Counted from the first letter of the stretch, positions 37,972-47,549 are shown. The stretch: DNA of 64,000 nucleotides from Nakamurella antarctica (GCF_003860405.1 NZ_CP034170.1:1860001-1924000); one strand, 5' to 3'. Notes: generated by a model from the letters alone, not told the origin. Program-made: numbers and translations.

Positions 37972-40900
37972 CAGGTCACCTGCCGACCTTGTTCCTGTAC
38001 GGGACAAGAGGTCCGCACCGAACAAAAGTCGCAATACTTATTCTCTGTGGCGAGAGCGGTGGCAGCCGTCAAATGGGCTGCCGCCCGGCGGATCTCGCCA
38101 ATCCATGTAACGCGCTGCTCTGGTGTGAGTGGAGACTGCTCCCGCACCGTGGGCGTGCCCTTCCGCAGGTACACCAATACCGCGCCGCCGCTTTCGCGAG
38201 CCTGTTCGGTCTCCGTGTTGGGCGCTGTTGGTTCGCGAGGGTCTACGGCGTGTACCGGTGAACCGATAGCGACCTGATACGTAGCGAGCTGGGGGTTAGC
38301 TTCCGCCTCGGCCTTCGACACAATAGACGAACTGGTTTTGAAATCTACGACGACCGGCAGGCCCTCTTCGTCCGCACTGATCCAATCAGCTCGCCCAGAG
38401 ATCACCACCGGACGTTCGGCTTGCTCAGAACTCAACCCATCGCCGGGCGCGCAGGTCGGCACCGCGGACAGAACAGGTACTTCGGACCCGATCAACTCCC
38501 ACGGCGGATGATGTGCGGTGGACCACTGTTGAACAGCAAGGGCCATGGAAACAGCCAGTCGCCGCAGCCGCGCCAATTGCCACGGGGCCAAGGACCGGTC
38601 CGCATCGAGGTAGTCATCCAACTCCGCCATCAGCTCCTCCCATGGCAGTTGGAGAGCTATCCCGTGCGCCAGAGCATGCACGACCACACCTTCGAGCTGC
38701 GCCTCCCCTGCCTCCCCTCGACCGCCGTGGCGTTCCAGAACTGCTCCGAGTGCGCACCGATTGAGGGACTCAACCATTGACGGCGATATCACGACCGTCT
38801 CCGACTCCGCCAGGACCTCTTCACCTGTCGAGACTGGAGGGAGTCCCCACCAGAGTGTGGGATCGGCCCCGCGCACCCGATGGCTACTCAGCTCTGCCAA
38901 ATGGCCCGCTGCCACTTCACGCAGGGCCAAGGGTGCTGCCGGGTCAGAAGCAGATCGGCGAAGATCTGCGAGTAGTTCAGGGACATTCAGTCCGCGACGC
39001 TCCCTGCCATCGGCAGACAGGGGTCTGCCCTGCGGAATTTCTTGAGTGCCGGCGATCTCGAACAAAAAACGCGACGGCTGAGTTTGTGGGTCAGCGACCG
39101 CGGTCGCGATTAATATCTTTTTTGCTCGAGTTGCTGCGACGTAAAACAATCGCCGCTCATCTGCGAGGTTGTGAATCGAACGAGAAGCAGTGGCAGGCAA
39201 CCCATGTGCAAAATCCAACAGGTCCGAGGTCCCCAAGAGGCTGCTGTTGCTCACCTGAGCGGGCCAGCGGCCCTCCTCGACACCGGTCAGAGCGACTACC
39301 TCGAATTCTAGGCCTTTGGAACTGTGCGCAGACAAGATTTGCACTGCCTCAGTGAACGTGGCATGCGGGCCGAAAAGATCCTCCTCGATCTCGCGCCCAA
39401 GCACCGCCTCGACGAAATCGCTCACGCCAGCACCAGGCAGCACTTCAGCCCGATGGGCAGCCGTCTCGAAGAGGGCTATGACGGCATCCAACGTAACGTC
39501 AGCCTGTTGGCCGGCCCGGCCGCCCCGCAAACTTGCCTCGCGCAGTACACCCTCACGCGCACTGCGCTGCCAGATCCCCCAGAGTGCAGACTCCGCATCC
39601 GAATCGTTGCGGGCGCGTCGAGCAATCTCAAGCATGGCCACCACCGCCGTCAACGGTAGCGAAAGATCAGGCGACAAACCTGCGGGAATCGGAGCGCCCG
39701 CCAACACCGAGGCAAGCAAGTCTGTCGTGCCGCCTTCGTCAGGTCTGGCAACTTTGAGCGCGCGTCGCAGCCGCCGAAGAGACAGCAAGTCCAGGCCAGC
39801 CAACGGTGACGTCATCAATTCAACCGCTCTCGGACCCGTCAACGACGCGGGAGTCGTTGCGGCCTCGAGCACCATCAGGAGCGCAGATACCGTGGCATCG
39901 GCAACCATCGACCGGCTGTCCGCGGGTTGAGCGAGCGGTACGCCCATCACGGTAAAGGCCCTGCGCAAGGCTGGTAGCGACGCCTGCGGGGATCGCACCA
40001 AAACAGCCATCTGCGACCAGGCAATGCCCTCGCGAAGGTGAGCCCGGCGAAACCCGTCCGCGATATAGGACGCTTCCGCGGCTGCACTGGAAAATACTCG
40101 CACGTCGATCAAGCCGACCCCCGCAGATTCCACGCCCGCTGACTGCATGCCCCCAGGCCCCACGCCAGCAGGCCCGAGCGCGGCCGCCAAAACCGGCTGA
40201 CCAGGTTCCCGGTCCACGCTCTGAGTGGGCACCACCACGAGCGCGCGATGTTCCGCAGGGCCGGGAAGTAGCGCGGCGACCCTACGCGTTGCCCGGGTGA
40301 TTTCGGCTGACATCCGCCGCCCCTGCGTCAAAGCCACCGTCCTATCTACGATGACGTTTTTCATCGCAGCAGGATCAGATCCGCGAAACGCGTAAATCGA
40401 TTGGTCGGGATCCCCCACGACCATGAGCTCATCCGCTCCCGTGGCGAGGGCCGCGATGACAGCAGCTTGTGCCGGGTCAACATCTTGATACTCGTCCACA
40501 AAAATTCGGCGGATCTGAGCTTGTTGCACTGCGAGTATTTCGTCATTCTTCAACAGGCCGAGTGCCACCCCCATTAATTCGGCCTGGTCAAGAGCCTGAC
40601 CCTGGCGTGTGGTGCCCGTGCGTAGATCCAGAACCTTGGAGTATTCGGTGGCAAATTGACCAGCTGCCACCCACTCCGGCCGCTCCTTCCGGCGGCCCCA
40701 ACTGATGATGTCTGCTGGTGCCAGACCAGATTCTGTGCTGCGCGCCAACAGATTTCGAAGCTCCGCGGCAAACCCGCTCATCCCCAATGCCCGGTGCAGG
40801 AACTCCGGCCATGGCCCGCCTCCCTGGTCGACGTGTCCGGAAAGCATTTCGCGAATCATCTGATCCGACTCGCCCGCTCCGAGAAGCCTGGGCTCCTGCT

Positions 40901-41258
40901 CGCCCATCCGCCTGGCCTGCGTGCGCACCAGGGAATAGGCATACGAGTGCAAGGTCCGCACCATCGGCTCTCGGGTGGTGATCCCTAAACGCGACACCAT
41001 TCGGGCCGTTAACTCCGCGGCCGCTCTCTTTGAAAATGTCAACACCAAAATCTGACTCGGATTGACGCCGCGGTTGATGACCCGATCCGCCACACATTCC
41101 ACCAAGGTGGCGGTTTTGCCTGTGCCAGGCCCTGCGAGCACGCGCAGCCGCGGGCTTATGTTGGCGATGATGTCGGCTTGCTCCGGTGTAGGCGTCATTA
41201 CAGTGGGCACGCGACGACTTCGCGTCAGAACATGCGTCACTGCAGCGGGAGTCGACAT
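37971..41258 (-). CDS. adnA: AdnA, ATP-dependent helicase-nuclease subunit
   Basis: AdnA partners AdnB in double-strand-break resection. The 1095-residue protein contains VLAGPGTGKTATLVECV (Walker A), LTFSKRAAAEL, FVDEYQDVDPAQ, VGDPDQSIYAFRGSDP, QILSAHSSKGLEF and YVAATRAKK, and a C-terminal RecB-like nuclease with RADWISADEEG and VVDFKTSSS. Cysteines in SLNRCALGA and KYCDFCSVRTSCPV could form the 4Fe-4S cluster seen in AddB-type nucleases. Start is ATG 41258; internal GTG and ATG codons at residues 17 and 21 are alternatives. It is divergent from the alkyltransferase-like gene, 85 bp away. Confidence 0.93.
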   Translation of the reverse strand: MSTPAAVTHVLTRSRRVPTVMTPTPEQADIIANISPRLRVLAGPGTGKTATLVECVADRVINRGVNPSQILVLTFSKRAAAELTARMVSRLGITTREPMVRTLHSYAYSLVRTQARRMGEQEPRLLGAGESDQMIREMLSGHVDQGGGPWPEFLHRALGMSGFAAELRNLLARSTESGLAPADIISWGRRKERPEWVAAGQFATEYSKVLDLRTGTTRQGQALDQAELMGVALGLLKNDEILAVQQAQIRRIFVDEYQDVDPAQAAVIAALATGADELMVVGDPDQSIYAFRGSDPAAMKNVIVDRTVALTQGRRMSAEITRATRRVAALLPGPAEHRALVVVPTQSVDREPGQPVLAAALGPAGVGPGGMQSAGVESAGVGLIDVRVFSSAAAEASYIADGFRRAHLREGIAWSQMAVLVRSPQASLPALRRAFTVMGVPLAQPADSRSMVADATVSALLMVLEAATTPASLTGPRAVELMTSPLAGLDLLSLRRLRRALKVARPDEGGTTDLLASVLAGAPIPAGLSPDLSLPLTAVVAMLEIARRARNDSDAESALWGIWQRSAREGVLREASLRGGRAGQQADVTLDAVIALFETAAHRAEVLPGAGVSDFVEAVLGREIEEDLFGPHATFTEAVQILSAHSSKGLEFEVVALTGVEEGRWPAQVSNSSLLGTSDLLDFAHGLPATASRSIHNLADERRLFYVAATRAKKILIATAVADPQTQPSRFLFEIAGTQEIPQGRPLSADGRERRGLNVPELLADLRRSASDPAAPLALREVAAGHLAELSSHRVRGADPTLWWGLPPVSTGEEVLAESETVVISPSMVESLNRCALGAVLERHGGRGEAGEAQLEGVVVHALAHGIALQLPWEELMAELDDYLDADRSLAPWQLARLRRLAVSMALAVQQWSTAHHPPWELIGSEVPVLSAVPTCAPGDGLSSEQAERPVVISGRADWISADEEGLPVVVDFKTSSSIVSKAEAEANPQLATYQVAIGSPVHAVDPREPTAPNTETEQARESGGAVLVYLRKGTPTVREQSPLTPEQRVTWIGEIRRAAAHLTAATALATENKYCDFCSVRTSCPVQEQGRQVT

Positions 41259-41343
41259 ACGAACATCAGACCACGCAGCACCGACATCGCATTATTCGGC
41301 CAAAACCTCAGCGTTGTGCAAACGACTCGTTCAGGAGGAACGA

Positions 41344-41658
41344 ATGGACATTCCCCTGGCGCGCAGGATGTTGGATATTGTTGCGTCGATCCCGCCGGGT
41401 TCCGTTGCGACCTACGGTGAGATTGCAGTGTCAGCTGGAAGTCGGTCGCCCCGGTTGGTGGGTCGAGTGCTGTCGGAGATGGCCGATGACGACCTGCCCT
41501 GGCATCGAGTGCTTCCCGCGAGCGGAAGACCCGCACCGCACATAGCCGCCGAGCAGTTGGCGCTACTGGCAGCTGAAGGCGTCTTGGCCGTTGACGGCCG
41601 CATCTCGGTGAAGCAGTTCCGTGACCGTCGTGCCGGGCCTAGCGGCCCGGGTCACTAG
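41344..41658 (+). CDS. Alkyltransferase-like protein (ATL), PWHR motif
   Basis: A 104-residue protein related to the DNA-binding domain of O6-alkylguanine transferases: PPGSVATYGEIAVSAGSRSPRLVGRVLSEM (helix-turn-helix with Arg finger) and LPWHRVLPASGR. The catalytic Cys of the PCHR motif is replaced by Trp, which defines ATL proteins; they bind alkylated guanine and flag it for nucleotide excision repair instead of reversing it. ATG 41344 follows GGAGGAAC. The divergent position next to adnA suggests a DNA-repair cluster. Confidence 0.9.
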   Translation: MDIPLARRMLDIVASIPPGSVATYGEIAVSAGSRSPRLVGRVLSEMADDDLPWHRVLPASGRPAPHIAAEQLALLAAEGVLAVDGRISVKQFRDRRAGPSGPGH

Positions 41659-41669
41659 CCAGCATCAGG

Positions 41670-41696
41670 TATCCACAAGCACGTTTTGATCCACAT
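41670..41696 (+). promoter_or_regulatory. Paired DnaA-box-like element upstream of DUF4192 gene
   Basis: TATCCACAAGCA, then TGATCCACAT, with two TCCACA cores 18 bp apart in the same orientation, about 50 bp before the DUF4192 ATG. The same 27-bp layout recurs at 47450. The cores fit the actinobacterial DnaA box (TTGTCCACA) with one or two mismatches in the first three bases. Confidence 0.55.
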
Positions 41697-41745
41697 CGTC
41701 ACACTCCGAGCTCCAGGGTTGACGCCAAGGCAGCATCGTGAAGTG

Positions 41746-42825
41746 ATGACAACCTCATCAACTCACACAGATGTCGTACGGGTCAGCGGAGCGGAAGGCG
41801 TCATCGCCTCGGTCCCCTATCTCCTCGGCTTTCACCCCCGCGAGTCACTTGTACTGCTGTGCATGCGTAATCCGCGCAATCGGATTGGGCCAGTAATGCG
41901 AATTGACTTGCCTGCACCCGACGCACCCCGCGAAGAGCGCTCCGCACTCGCGTCGTACGTTGCTCTGCAAGCTCGCGCGCATGCTGATTCGGTGGTGCTT
42001 ATCTGTTACACCGATGGCGAAGACACCGGACCAGTGTCACGTCGGCGCTTTGCGCAGCACGCGTTGATGCAGGACTGCCGGCGAGCGATCAAAGGCGCTG
42101 GGATCCGAGTTTTCGACCTCTACCTGGTTCGTGAGAAAACTAGCCTTTCGTATCAGCAACATCGGCCAGGCACCCCTGGGTACCCGCTGCTAGCGGAAAG
42201 CAATTCAGAGATCGCGAAGTTGAGTAGCGCGCATGCCTGTGCCGGGCGTCGCGTTTTGGCCGACCGCGACGCATTGCGTACCTCCATTGCGGGACCGGTT
42301 GGCGGCATTGCTCAAGATGCTGTGGACCAGATTGCTCGGGCTCAGTCCCGACGCGTTGATCATGCAGCGCGTTCACCACACGCCAGCCGGGCTCCGGCCA
42401 ACACTGAAAATCTGAGTACCAAACTCCACCAGGCACGATCACTACGGGTCGCCGGAGATCCCCTGGGAGAGGAGCTAATCGCCGACTTGGTGGTGGCATT
42501 CGATGACCCGCTACTGCGGGACCAAGCTATTTACTGGGCTTTGAAAAACCATGACGAGTCTGTGGTGGCTCTCTTTGTCGATCTTGCGGTCTGGACCCCC
42601 TCAACGGCATGCGCCCAAACATGCGCGGTGCTCGCCGTGGTCGCTTATCGGGCCGGTGATGGTGCGCTGGCCCAGGTCGCGCTCGACCGAGTGTTTGCTG
42701 CTGATCCCCACCATCGGCTTGGCGGTCTTCTTCTAGCGACGATGCAGGCGGGAATTGAACCAAGGCACCTCGACGGCATGCTTCTTGACCAGCAATTCGT
42801 CTGTGACAGAGAAGAATCCGAATAA
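41746..42825 (+). CDS. DUF4192 domain protein
   Basis: A protein of 359 residues with the DUF4192 opening VRVSGAEGVIASVPYLLGFHPRESLVLL, the internal ADSVVLICYTDG and the C-terminal tetratricopeptide-like region VLAVVAYRAGDGALAQVALDRV and LGGLLLATMQAGI. Found widely in Actinomycetota; function unknown. I chose ATG 41746 because the longer frame from 41686 would begin inside the paired DnaA-like element and lacks family similarity. The stop is one base from the convergent TIGR02569-like gene. Confidence 0.85.
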   Translation: MTTSSTHTDVVRVSGAEGVIASVPYLLGFHPRESLVLLCMRNPRNRIGPVMRIDLPAPDAPREERSALASYVALQARAHADSVVLICYTDGEDTGPVSRRRFAQHALMQDCRRAIKGAGIRVFDLYLVREKTSLSYQQHRPGTPGYPLLAESNSEIAKLSSAHACAGRRVLADRDALRTSIAGPVGGIAQDAVDQIARAQSRRVDHAARSPHASRAPANTENLSTKLHQARSLRVAGDPLGEELIADLVVAFDDPLLRDQAIYWALKNHDESVVALFVDLAVWTPSTACAQTCAVLAVVAYRAGDGALAQVALDRVFAADPHHRLGGLLLATMQAGIEPRHLDGMLLDQQFVCDREESE

Positions 42826-42826
42826 G

Positions 42827-43699
42827 TCAGTGAGCGCCGAGCCCCGGCAGATTCTCATTCATCATGGGTTCCAGCAGTTGCACTGCTGATAAGACACCGA
42901 CAAGAGATTCCGACGTACTCCTCGGGTGCGCAAGGCTGATCGCCAGCCGAAACATCAAGGCGCGTCGCAACATTTGGCGCCAGTGGGTTTGTTGCTGCAG
43001 CGCCGCCGCCATCTCCGGGTCGGCGCCGCCCCATGCAACGGCATCGACGACGGCCACTGCGCTAGCCCACAGGGGTGGGCGCCAAAACGGAGTGATATCG
43101 ATGACGGCGGGCGGCGCCGATCCCGCGAACAACACATTGCCCACAAGATCGCCATGCACGACCTGGGATGGCAAATCCACGTCATGACGTCCGGCAGCGA
43201 GAGCGGCGAAGGTGTCGGCGCCAACGCCTTCGCCCAGACCTTCGGTGGAGGCTGCACTTTCACCCCAGGAAATTCTATCGGCCCAGGAGTAGAGGCCCTC
43301 TGCATGATCAAGAAACTTGGGCCGTGGCAGACCTGCGAGCGCGCGATGCAGTTCCACACCCACAGAAATGATTTCGCCGAACCTGGGTGCCGGGCGCCCT
43401 GAGACGAAGCGCTGCGCACTCCACCCGGAGACTACCCACCGGCCGTCAGAGGACCTCACGGGCCGAGCAATCCGAATCCCATCGACGCGCAGCTGCTCGA
43501 AGGCCGCCGCCAACCAAGACGCTTCTGCCGCGTTGTCCACCGGCTTCAACACCACATCCCCACACCGGAATGCCAGAGAGCGACCACCAGGCAGATGCTG
43601 AGGTTCAGCGGCGGCGACGGCAAAGGCCGAGCGCACATGTTCAGGGGGCGGGCTGGTCACCACAATGACGCTACCGGTACACCTTCGTTGCCAAAGCAT
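42827..43699 (-). CDS. TIGR02569-like actinobacterial protein (aminoglycoside-phosphotransferase fold)
   Basis: A protein of 290 residues beginning near PPPEHVRSAFAVAA, with SLAFRCGDVVLKPVDN (ATP-site Lys), VVHGDLVGNVLFAG (catalytic HGD) and PAVIDITPFWRPPLWASAVAVVDA (metal-binding Asp), the pattern of the APH/choline-kinase fold. It matches the TIGR02569 group, which lies beside moeZ in mycobacteria. Substrate unknown. Start uncertain: ATG 43699, or GTG at 43663 or 43660; the open frame runs to 43825, overlapping moeZ. Confidence 0.8.
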   Translation of the reverse strand: MLWQRRCTGSVIVVTSPPPEHVRSAFAVAAAEPQHLPGGRSLAFRCGDVVLKPVDNAAEASWLAAAFEQLRVDGIRIARPVRSSDGRWVVSGWSAQRFVSGRPAPRFGEIISVGVELHRALAGLPRPKFLDHAEGLYSWADRISWGESAASTEGLGEGVGADTFAALAAGRHDVDLPSQVVHGDLVGNVLFAGSAPPAVIDITPFWRPPLWASAVAVVDAVAWGGADPEMAAALQQQTHWRQMLRRALMFRLAISLAHPRSTSESLVGVLSAVQLLEPMMNENLPGLGAH

Positions 43700-43785
43700 C
43701 AGCCGCGTTCCCCGCGGATCGGTTCGCACACACCGGCCACACCCAGAATTGCGCCAGTGGCATTCCCGCCCTCTGGAGTGCGACC

Positions 43786-44985
43786 CTAATACGTGGGCAA
43801 ACTCTGATCGAGGAGCGAAATCCACTCCAGAATTCCACCCTTCAAATGGGTCACATTACACAGACCTGCCTCTTGCAGGACCTGCACCGCGGAGGCGGAG
43901 CGTGCCCCGGATTTGCAATACACCACGAGGTCTCGGGAAGCCGCGAGATCGCGCAATCGCGGCATTTCGCGGCCACTCGTTATCTCCCCCAATGGCACCA
44001 GCACGGCACCCGGCAGCGCCACGATGTCGAACTCAGCGGATTCTCGGACGTCAATGAGCCACGGTGGTTGTTGGCTGTCCAGCAATAGGCGCAGCACCTG
44101 CGCTGCGACTTGCGAATCAGGACAGGCCATAGTGGTTGCTTCGGGGTCGATCTCGCACAGCTCTTCGTAGTCCGCAAGGTGCGACACGGGCTCACCCTGA
44201 GGGTCTGGGCGTACATGGATTAGGCGATGGGACATCTCCAATGCGTCGTACACCAGAAGACGGCCGAGCAACGGCCGACCAATCCCGCAAATCATCTTGA
44301 TCGCCTCAGTAGCCATCGTGGAACCAATTGACCCGCACAACACCCCTAGCACTCCACCTTCAGCGCAACTCGGAACGGATCCGGGCGGCGGGGGATGCGG
44401 GAACACATCGCGATACTGAGGTCCGTGATTGGCCCAAAAGACGCTCACCTGTCCCTCAAATCGGAAAATCGATCCCCAGACGTACGGGAGCCCCAAAATT
44501 ACGCACGCATCATTGACGAGGTAGCGGGTTGCGAAGTTGTCTGTGCCATCTACGACCAAGTCATAATCGCCTAAAACCTGCAGTGCATTGGTCGCATCGA
44601 GCCGCAGCCGATGCTCTACGACAGTCACCAACGGGTTGATGGCGCCAATTGACTCAGCCGCTGATGTGGTTTTAAGGCGTCCCACGTCGGAAACCGTATG
44701 GATTACTTGGCGTTGCAAGTTAGATTCTTCAACAATGTCGAAGTCGACGATCCCGATGGTTCCGACACCGGCCGCGGCGAGATACAGCATGACCGGCGCG
44801 CCGAGTCCCCCGGCGCCCATCACGGCGACCTTCGAGTTCTTGAGTCGCCTTTGACCCGTTCTACCTATCTCCGGCAATAGCAGATGCCTCGAATACCGCT
44901 GGATCTCTTCACGGGTGAGGTCCGCGCCCGGGTTCACCAGTGGTGGTAGGACCTCGGCCGCTGCAGGCTGACTGATAGTTGACAC
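43786..44985 (-). CDS. moeZ: MoeZ-type adenylyltransferase/sulfurtransferase
   Basis: The 399-residue fusion has an N-terminal E1-like adenylation domain (REEIQRYSRHLLLPEIG, VMGAGGLGAPVMLYLAAAGVG, the ESNLQRQ and DGTDNF motifs) and a C-terminal rhodanese domain with catalytic Cys in VVYCKSGARSASAV. It activates ThiS/MoaD-type carrier proteins and transfers sulfur for cofactor or cysteine synthesis. Only one CxxC-like pair is evident near MACPDSQ. Start GTG 44985 (VSTISQ) or TTG 45003. It follows the DUF3152 gene in the transcription direction. Confidence 0.92.
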   Translation of the reverse strand: MSTISQPAAAEVLPPLVNPGADLTREEIQRYSRHLLLPEIGRTGQRRLKNSKVAVMGAGGLGAPVMLYLAAAGVGTIGIVDFDIVEESNLQRQVIHTVSDVGRLKTTSAAESIGAINPLVTVVEHRLRLDATNALQVLGDYDLVVDGTDNFATRYLVNDACVILGLPYVWGSIFRFEGQVSVFWANHGPQYRDVFPHPPPPGSVPSCAEGGVLGVLCGSIGSTMATEAIKMICGIGRPLLGRLLVYDALEMSHRLIHVRPDPQGEPVSHLADYEELCEIDPEATTMACPDSQVAAQVLRLLLDSQQPPWLIDVRESAEFDIVALPGAVLVPLGEITSGREMPRLRDLAASRDLVVYCKSGARSASAVQVLQEAGLCNVTHLKGGILEWISLLDQSLPTY

Positions 44986-45033
44986 AAGTCTAGTGTGCCG
45001 CAACCGGGTCCCCGGAAGGAACTCCTATGGGTG

Positions 45034-46311
45034 CTAGCCGGTGGCTGTACTTTGCCCCTCGCCGCCGAGTGGATCGGGCCAAGGGTTGGCCTTACACACC
45101 TTGCCGTCGGCCTGGACCGCACCGCCAAATGGGGCCAGGTCGTCATCCGACACGCTCCACGACTGCTGCATCATCACCGGTGCAAGCCCGCCATTGGTTC
45201 CACACGGCTGGTGACCGAAATTTAACGCGTGTCCGACTTCGTGGTTGATGGCGTATTGCCGGTAGGAACCCAGGTCGCCGTTGTAGGCGGTCGCACCCCG
45301 GACCCAGCGGGCGTCATTGATCACGACGCGGCTGATACTGCGGGTGAAACAAGACGCCTCCAGCTGAATATCGAACCCGCAGAGTTGGCGAACTGTCATC
45401 TGGCTTGTCAAGCTCACGCGGAAGTCCGGCTCACCGGAGTCAATACGCTGCAGTGACGATTTAGCAGCCGGTACCGCAGGCCAGCTTCGGGGATCTGCCA
45501 GAGTCTTCTCGACCATCGTCGCGAAGTCAGCATCGCCGGCGGGCACAACCACACCGTTCTCTATTTCAATTGTGTACGTCTTCACATTCGGCGACGTGCC
45601 AATGACCGCGGAGGTCCCTGGAACTATGCGGAATGTTCCATCGCCAGCTGCGGAGAATTCACCTCCGGGTGGGAGAGCACCCGCCGTCAAACCCGTGGCG
45701 TACGCGCCGTTCGGATCGGGAGCTTGTTGCAGAGCAGATTCGGTAGGTGGCGCAGTGACAGTGACCGGGGGCATCACGGACACCACGACGGTGTCACTTC
45801 CCGAAACCCCCACAGTCTGGACGACGGTGCTCGCAGCAATGGTCTGGGCAGCTGGCTGGGCGACCTTTTCTGTTGGTGGGGAAACGGCAACACTCGCCGC
45901 GATCTCGACGATCACCAATACCGTCGCGGCAATGAGCAACGGCAAAACGTAGGCGCGCCAGCCATACCGATGGAAAAACCATCCCAGGGAGCTGCGGCGC
46001 TTGAGTTGGCGAACCGGTCTCGTTGGCCGGCGCGGAGGGGACCCGCGATCCTTCATCGGATCCAGTTGTGCCCGGAGCGGTTGCGGAGCTTCGTAGAAAT
46101 CATCTCCGATGTGATCCCGGCGGTCCCGTCCTGAACGTGAACGGAGCGCACCGGTTTCTCCTCGAGCGAGCACGGGGGAACGCGAGGACGACCGTTCAGC
46201 GGGTCGATAAGGAACGCGGTCAGCAGGAAGCCGGGGACGGCCAACTACCGGGCCGGCGGGCCGAGATGTCGGCGGCCGGCGCGGCGGATCATTGCGAGGA
46301 GTGCTCACCAT
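45034..46311 (-). CDS. DUF3152 membrane-anchored metalloprotease-like protein
   Basis: A 425-residue protein: about 120 basic, proline-rich cytoplasmic residues, one membrane segment (YVLPLLIAATVLVIVEIAAS), then an extracellular domain ending with YAINHEVGHALNFGHQPC, a zincin HExxHxxGxxH motif. Cysteines in RQLCGFDIQLEASCFTRS may form a disulfide. It corresponds to the DUF3152 proteins next to moeZ in mycobacteria (Rv3207c-type). Substrate unknown. Confidence 0.9.
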   Translation of the reverse strand: MVSTPRNDPPRRPPTSRPAGPVVGRPRLPADRVPYRPAERSSSRSPVLARGETGALRSRSGRDRRDHIGDDFYEAPQPLRAQLDPMKDRGSPPRRPTRPVRQLKRRSSLGWFFHRYGWRAYVLPLLIAATVLVIVEIAASVAVSPPTEKVAQPAAQTIAASTVVQTVGVSGSDTVVVSVMPPVTVTAPPTESALQQAPDPNGAYATGLTAGALPPGGEFSAAGDGTFRIVPGTSAVIGTSPNVKTYTIEIENGVVVPAGDADFATMVEKTLADPRSWPAVPAAKSSLQRIDSGEPDFRVSLTSQMTVRQLCGFDIQLEASCFTRSISRVVINDARWVRGATAYNGDLGSYRQYAINHEVGHALNFGHQPCGTNGGLAPVMMQQSWSVSDDDLAPFGGAVQADGKVCKANPWPDPLGGEGQSTATG

Positions 46312-46371
46312 TTTCAGGTTGCCATATCTATCGCATCGCCCATGCGCGGCGCGCCCGTCACTGACAGTCCT

Positions 46372-47382
46372 TCACTGTGACCACAGAGCGAGCATTGCTC
46401 TCGCCGTAGCGTCCGGCAGCTCCATCTGGGGTACGTGTCCGGCACCTTTCATAATCAGTAGGCGAGCGTTTGGAAATGCTTCAGCGGTGCGGACAGCTAG
46501 CCGGGCATCCACCAACCGATCTCGAGTACCCCAGATAACGAGAGTGGGTACCTTCACCTTTTCCGCTGCGCGCCAGAACTTCCGTTGCGGGCCGGAAAGG
46601 TATTCGCGCATCAGACCTTTGAGCTGCTCGATCATGGCGCTGTGCGCCCACGGTAGCTCGGATCGCCACTCCAAATCCGCCGCAGCGGCTTCGAGATCGG
46701 ATGCCAGCGCCACACTGGGATCACCGAAGCACAGGGCAGCCATCCCGGCGGCACGATCGGCTGCGGAAATAAGGGCCAACTGATTGGCTACAACCCTGGT
46801 GCTGCCGGGCAACAGGAGCATCGCGAGCCGCGGGTCTGCCCCGCGGTCGCGGACAAGCCTGAGGTCAGGCACCGCTGGCGCGATCAGCGTTAACGATTTG
46901 ACCAATTCGGGGTGCCGCGCAGCAAGCTGACAACTCACATACCCGCCGTACGAGTTCCCGACCACGTGCACTGGCACCGCACTCGTGGCCCGGATTAATT
47001 CTGCAAGCTGGGTCACCTGTGTGCGTATAGAGAAATCACCACCGAGCGGCGGATCGGACCGCCCACAGCCAGCTAGGTCGACGGCGAGACCAGTCGAGTG
47101 GACCGCCGCCAGACCGGCGACAGCAGTCCAATTGGTGGATGATCCGCCGAGACCATGGATGTAGAGGGTGGTTTCCCCACCTGGGCCAAGGCCGCCCGGC
47201 AGGCGTGGTGTTTTACGGACGAAGAGCCGCTGCCCCGAAGGGAGGTGAACCGGAGAGCCTGGCCAGGGTAGGGACGCCATATCCAATGGCGGTGGGAGCG
47301 GGTACGGCCAGCTGTTGGCATTGCTGTGTTCGGCCAGCTCGTCACGAGCTTTGGGCCCGGCGAACGTCATGGGCGAGGTCAT
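46372..47382 (-). CDS. Alpha/beta hydrolase
   Basis: A 336-residue hydrolase with LYIHGLGGSSTNW (oxyanion loop), DLAGCGRSDPP, nucleophile elbow VVGNSYGGYVSCQ (Ser about residue 143), IWGTRDRLVDARL (acid) and GAGHVPQMELP (His). No signal sequence is evident; the first 70 residues are variable. It is divergent from the type VII pair with 167 bp between, and its mycobacterial counterpart by position may be lipV (inference). Confidence 0.88.
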   Translation of the reverse strand: MTSPMTFAGPKARDELAEHSNANSWPYPLPPPLDMASLPWPGSPVHLPSGQRLFVRKTPRLPGGLGPGGETTLYIHGLGGSSTNWTAVAGLAAVHSTGLAVDLAGCGRSDPPLGGDFSIRTQVTQLAELIRATSAVPVHVVGNSYGGYVSCQLAARHPELVKSLTLIAPAVPDLRLVRDRGADPRLAMLLLPGSTRVVANQLALISAADRAAGMAALCFGDPSVALASDLEAAAADLEWRSELPWAHSAMIEQLKGLMREYLSGPQRKFWRAAEKVKVPTLVIWGTRDRLVDARLAVRTAEAFPNARLLIMKGAGHVPQMELPDATARAMLALWSQ

Positions 47383-47449
47383 ACCTCCATGATGCCCGCA
47401 GGACCCGTCCGTGGACCAAGTGCGGACAGGAGCTAGACCAGCGGCAAAT

Positions 47450-47476
47450 TATCCACAAGCATAAATTTGTCCACAT
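47450..47476 (+). promoter_or_regulatory. Paired DnaA-box element upstream of the type VII pair
   Basis: TTATCCACA at 47449-47457 and TTGTCCACA at 47467-47475, same orientation, TCCACA cores 18 bp apart. Both fit DnaA boxes; the second is the exact mycobacterial/Streptomyces consensus. The 27-bp layout beginning TATCCACAAGCA matches the element at 41670. It lies 74 bp before the EspC-like gene. Confidence 0.6.
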
Positions 47477-47549
47477 TCGCCGCCGATCGCAGCTTCGCCA
47501 GAGAGCAAACTGCGACAGTTTTGTTTCACACACTCGCCTTGGGGGGCTT

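Noticed and set aside
41230-41290. LexA SOS box in the adnA-ATL intergenic region
   Set aside because: CGAAC is present but no properly spaced GTTCG partner in the right orientation.
47139-47549. N-terminal extension of the EspC-like protein
   Set aside because: It would run through the DnaA-box element and is antisense to the upstream hydrolase; the 93-residue form is the family size.
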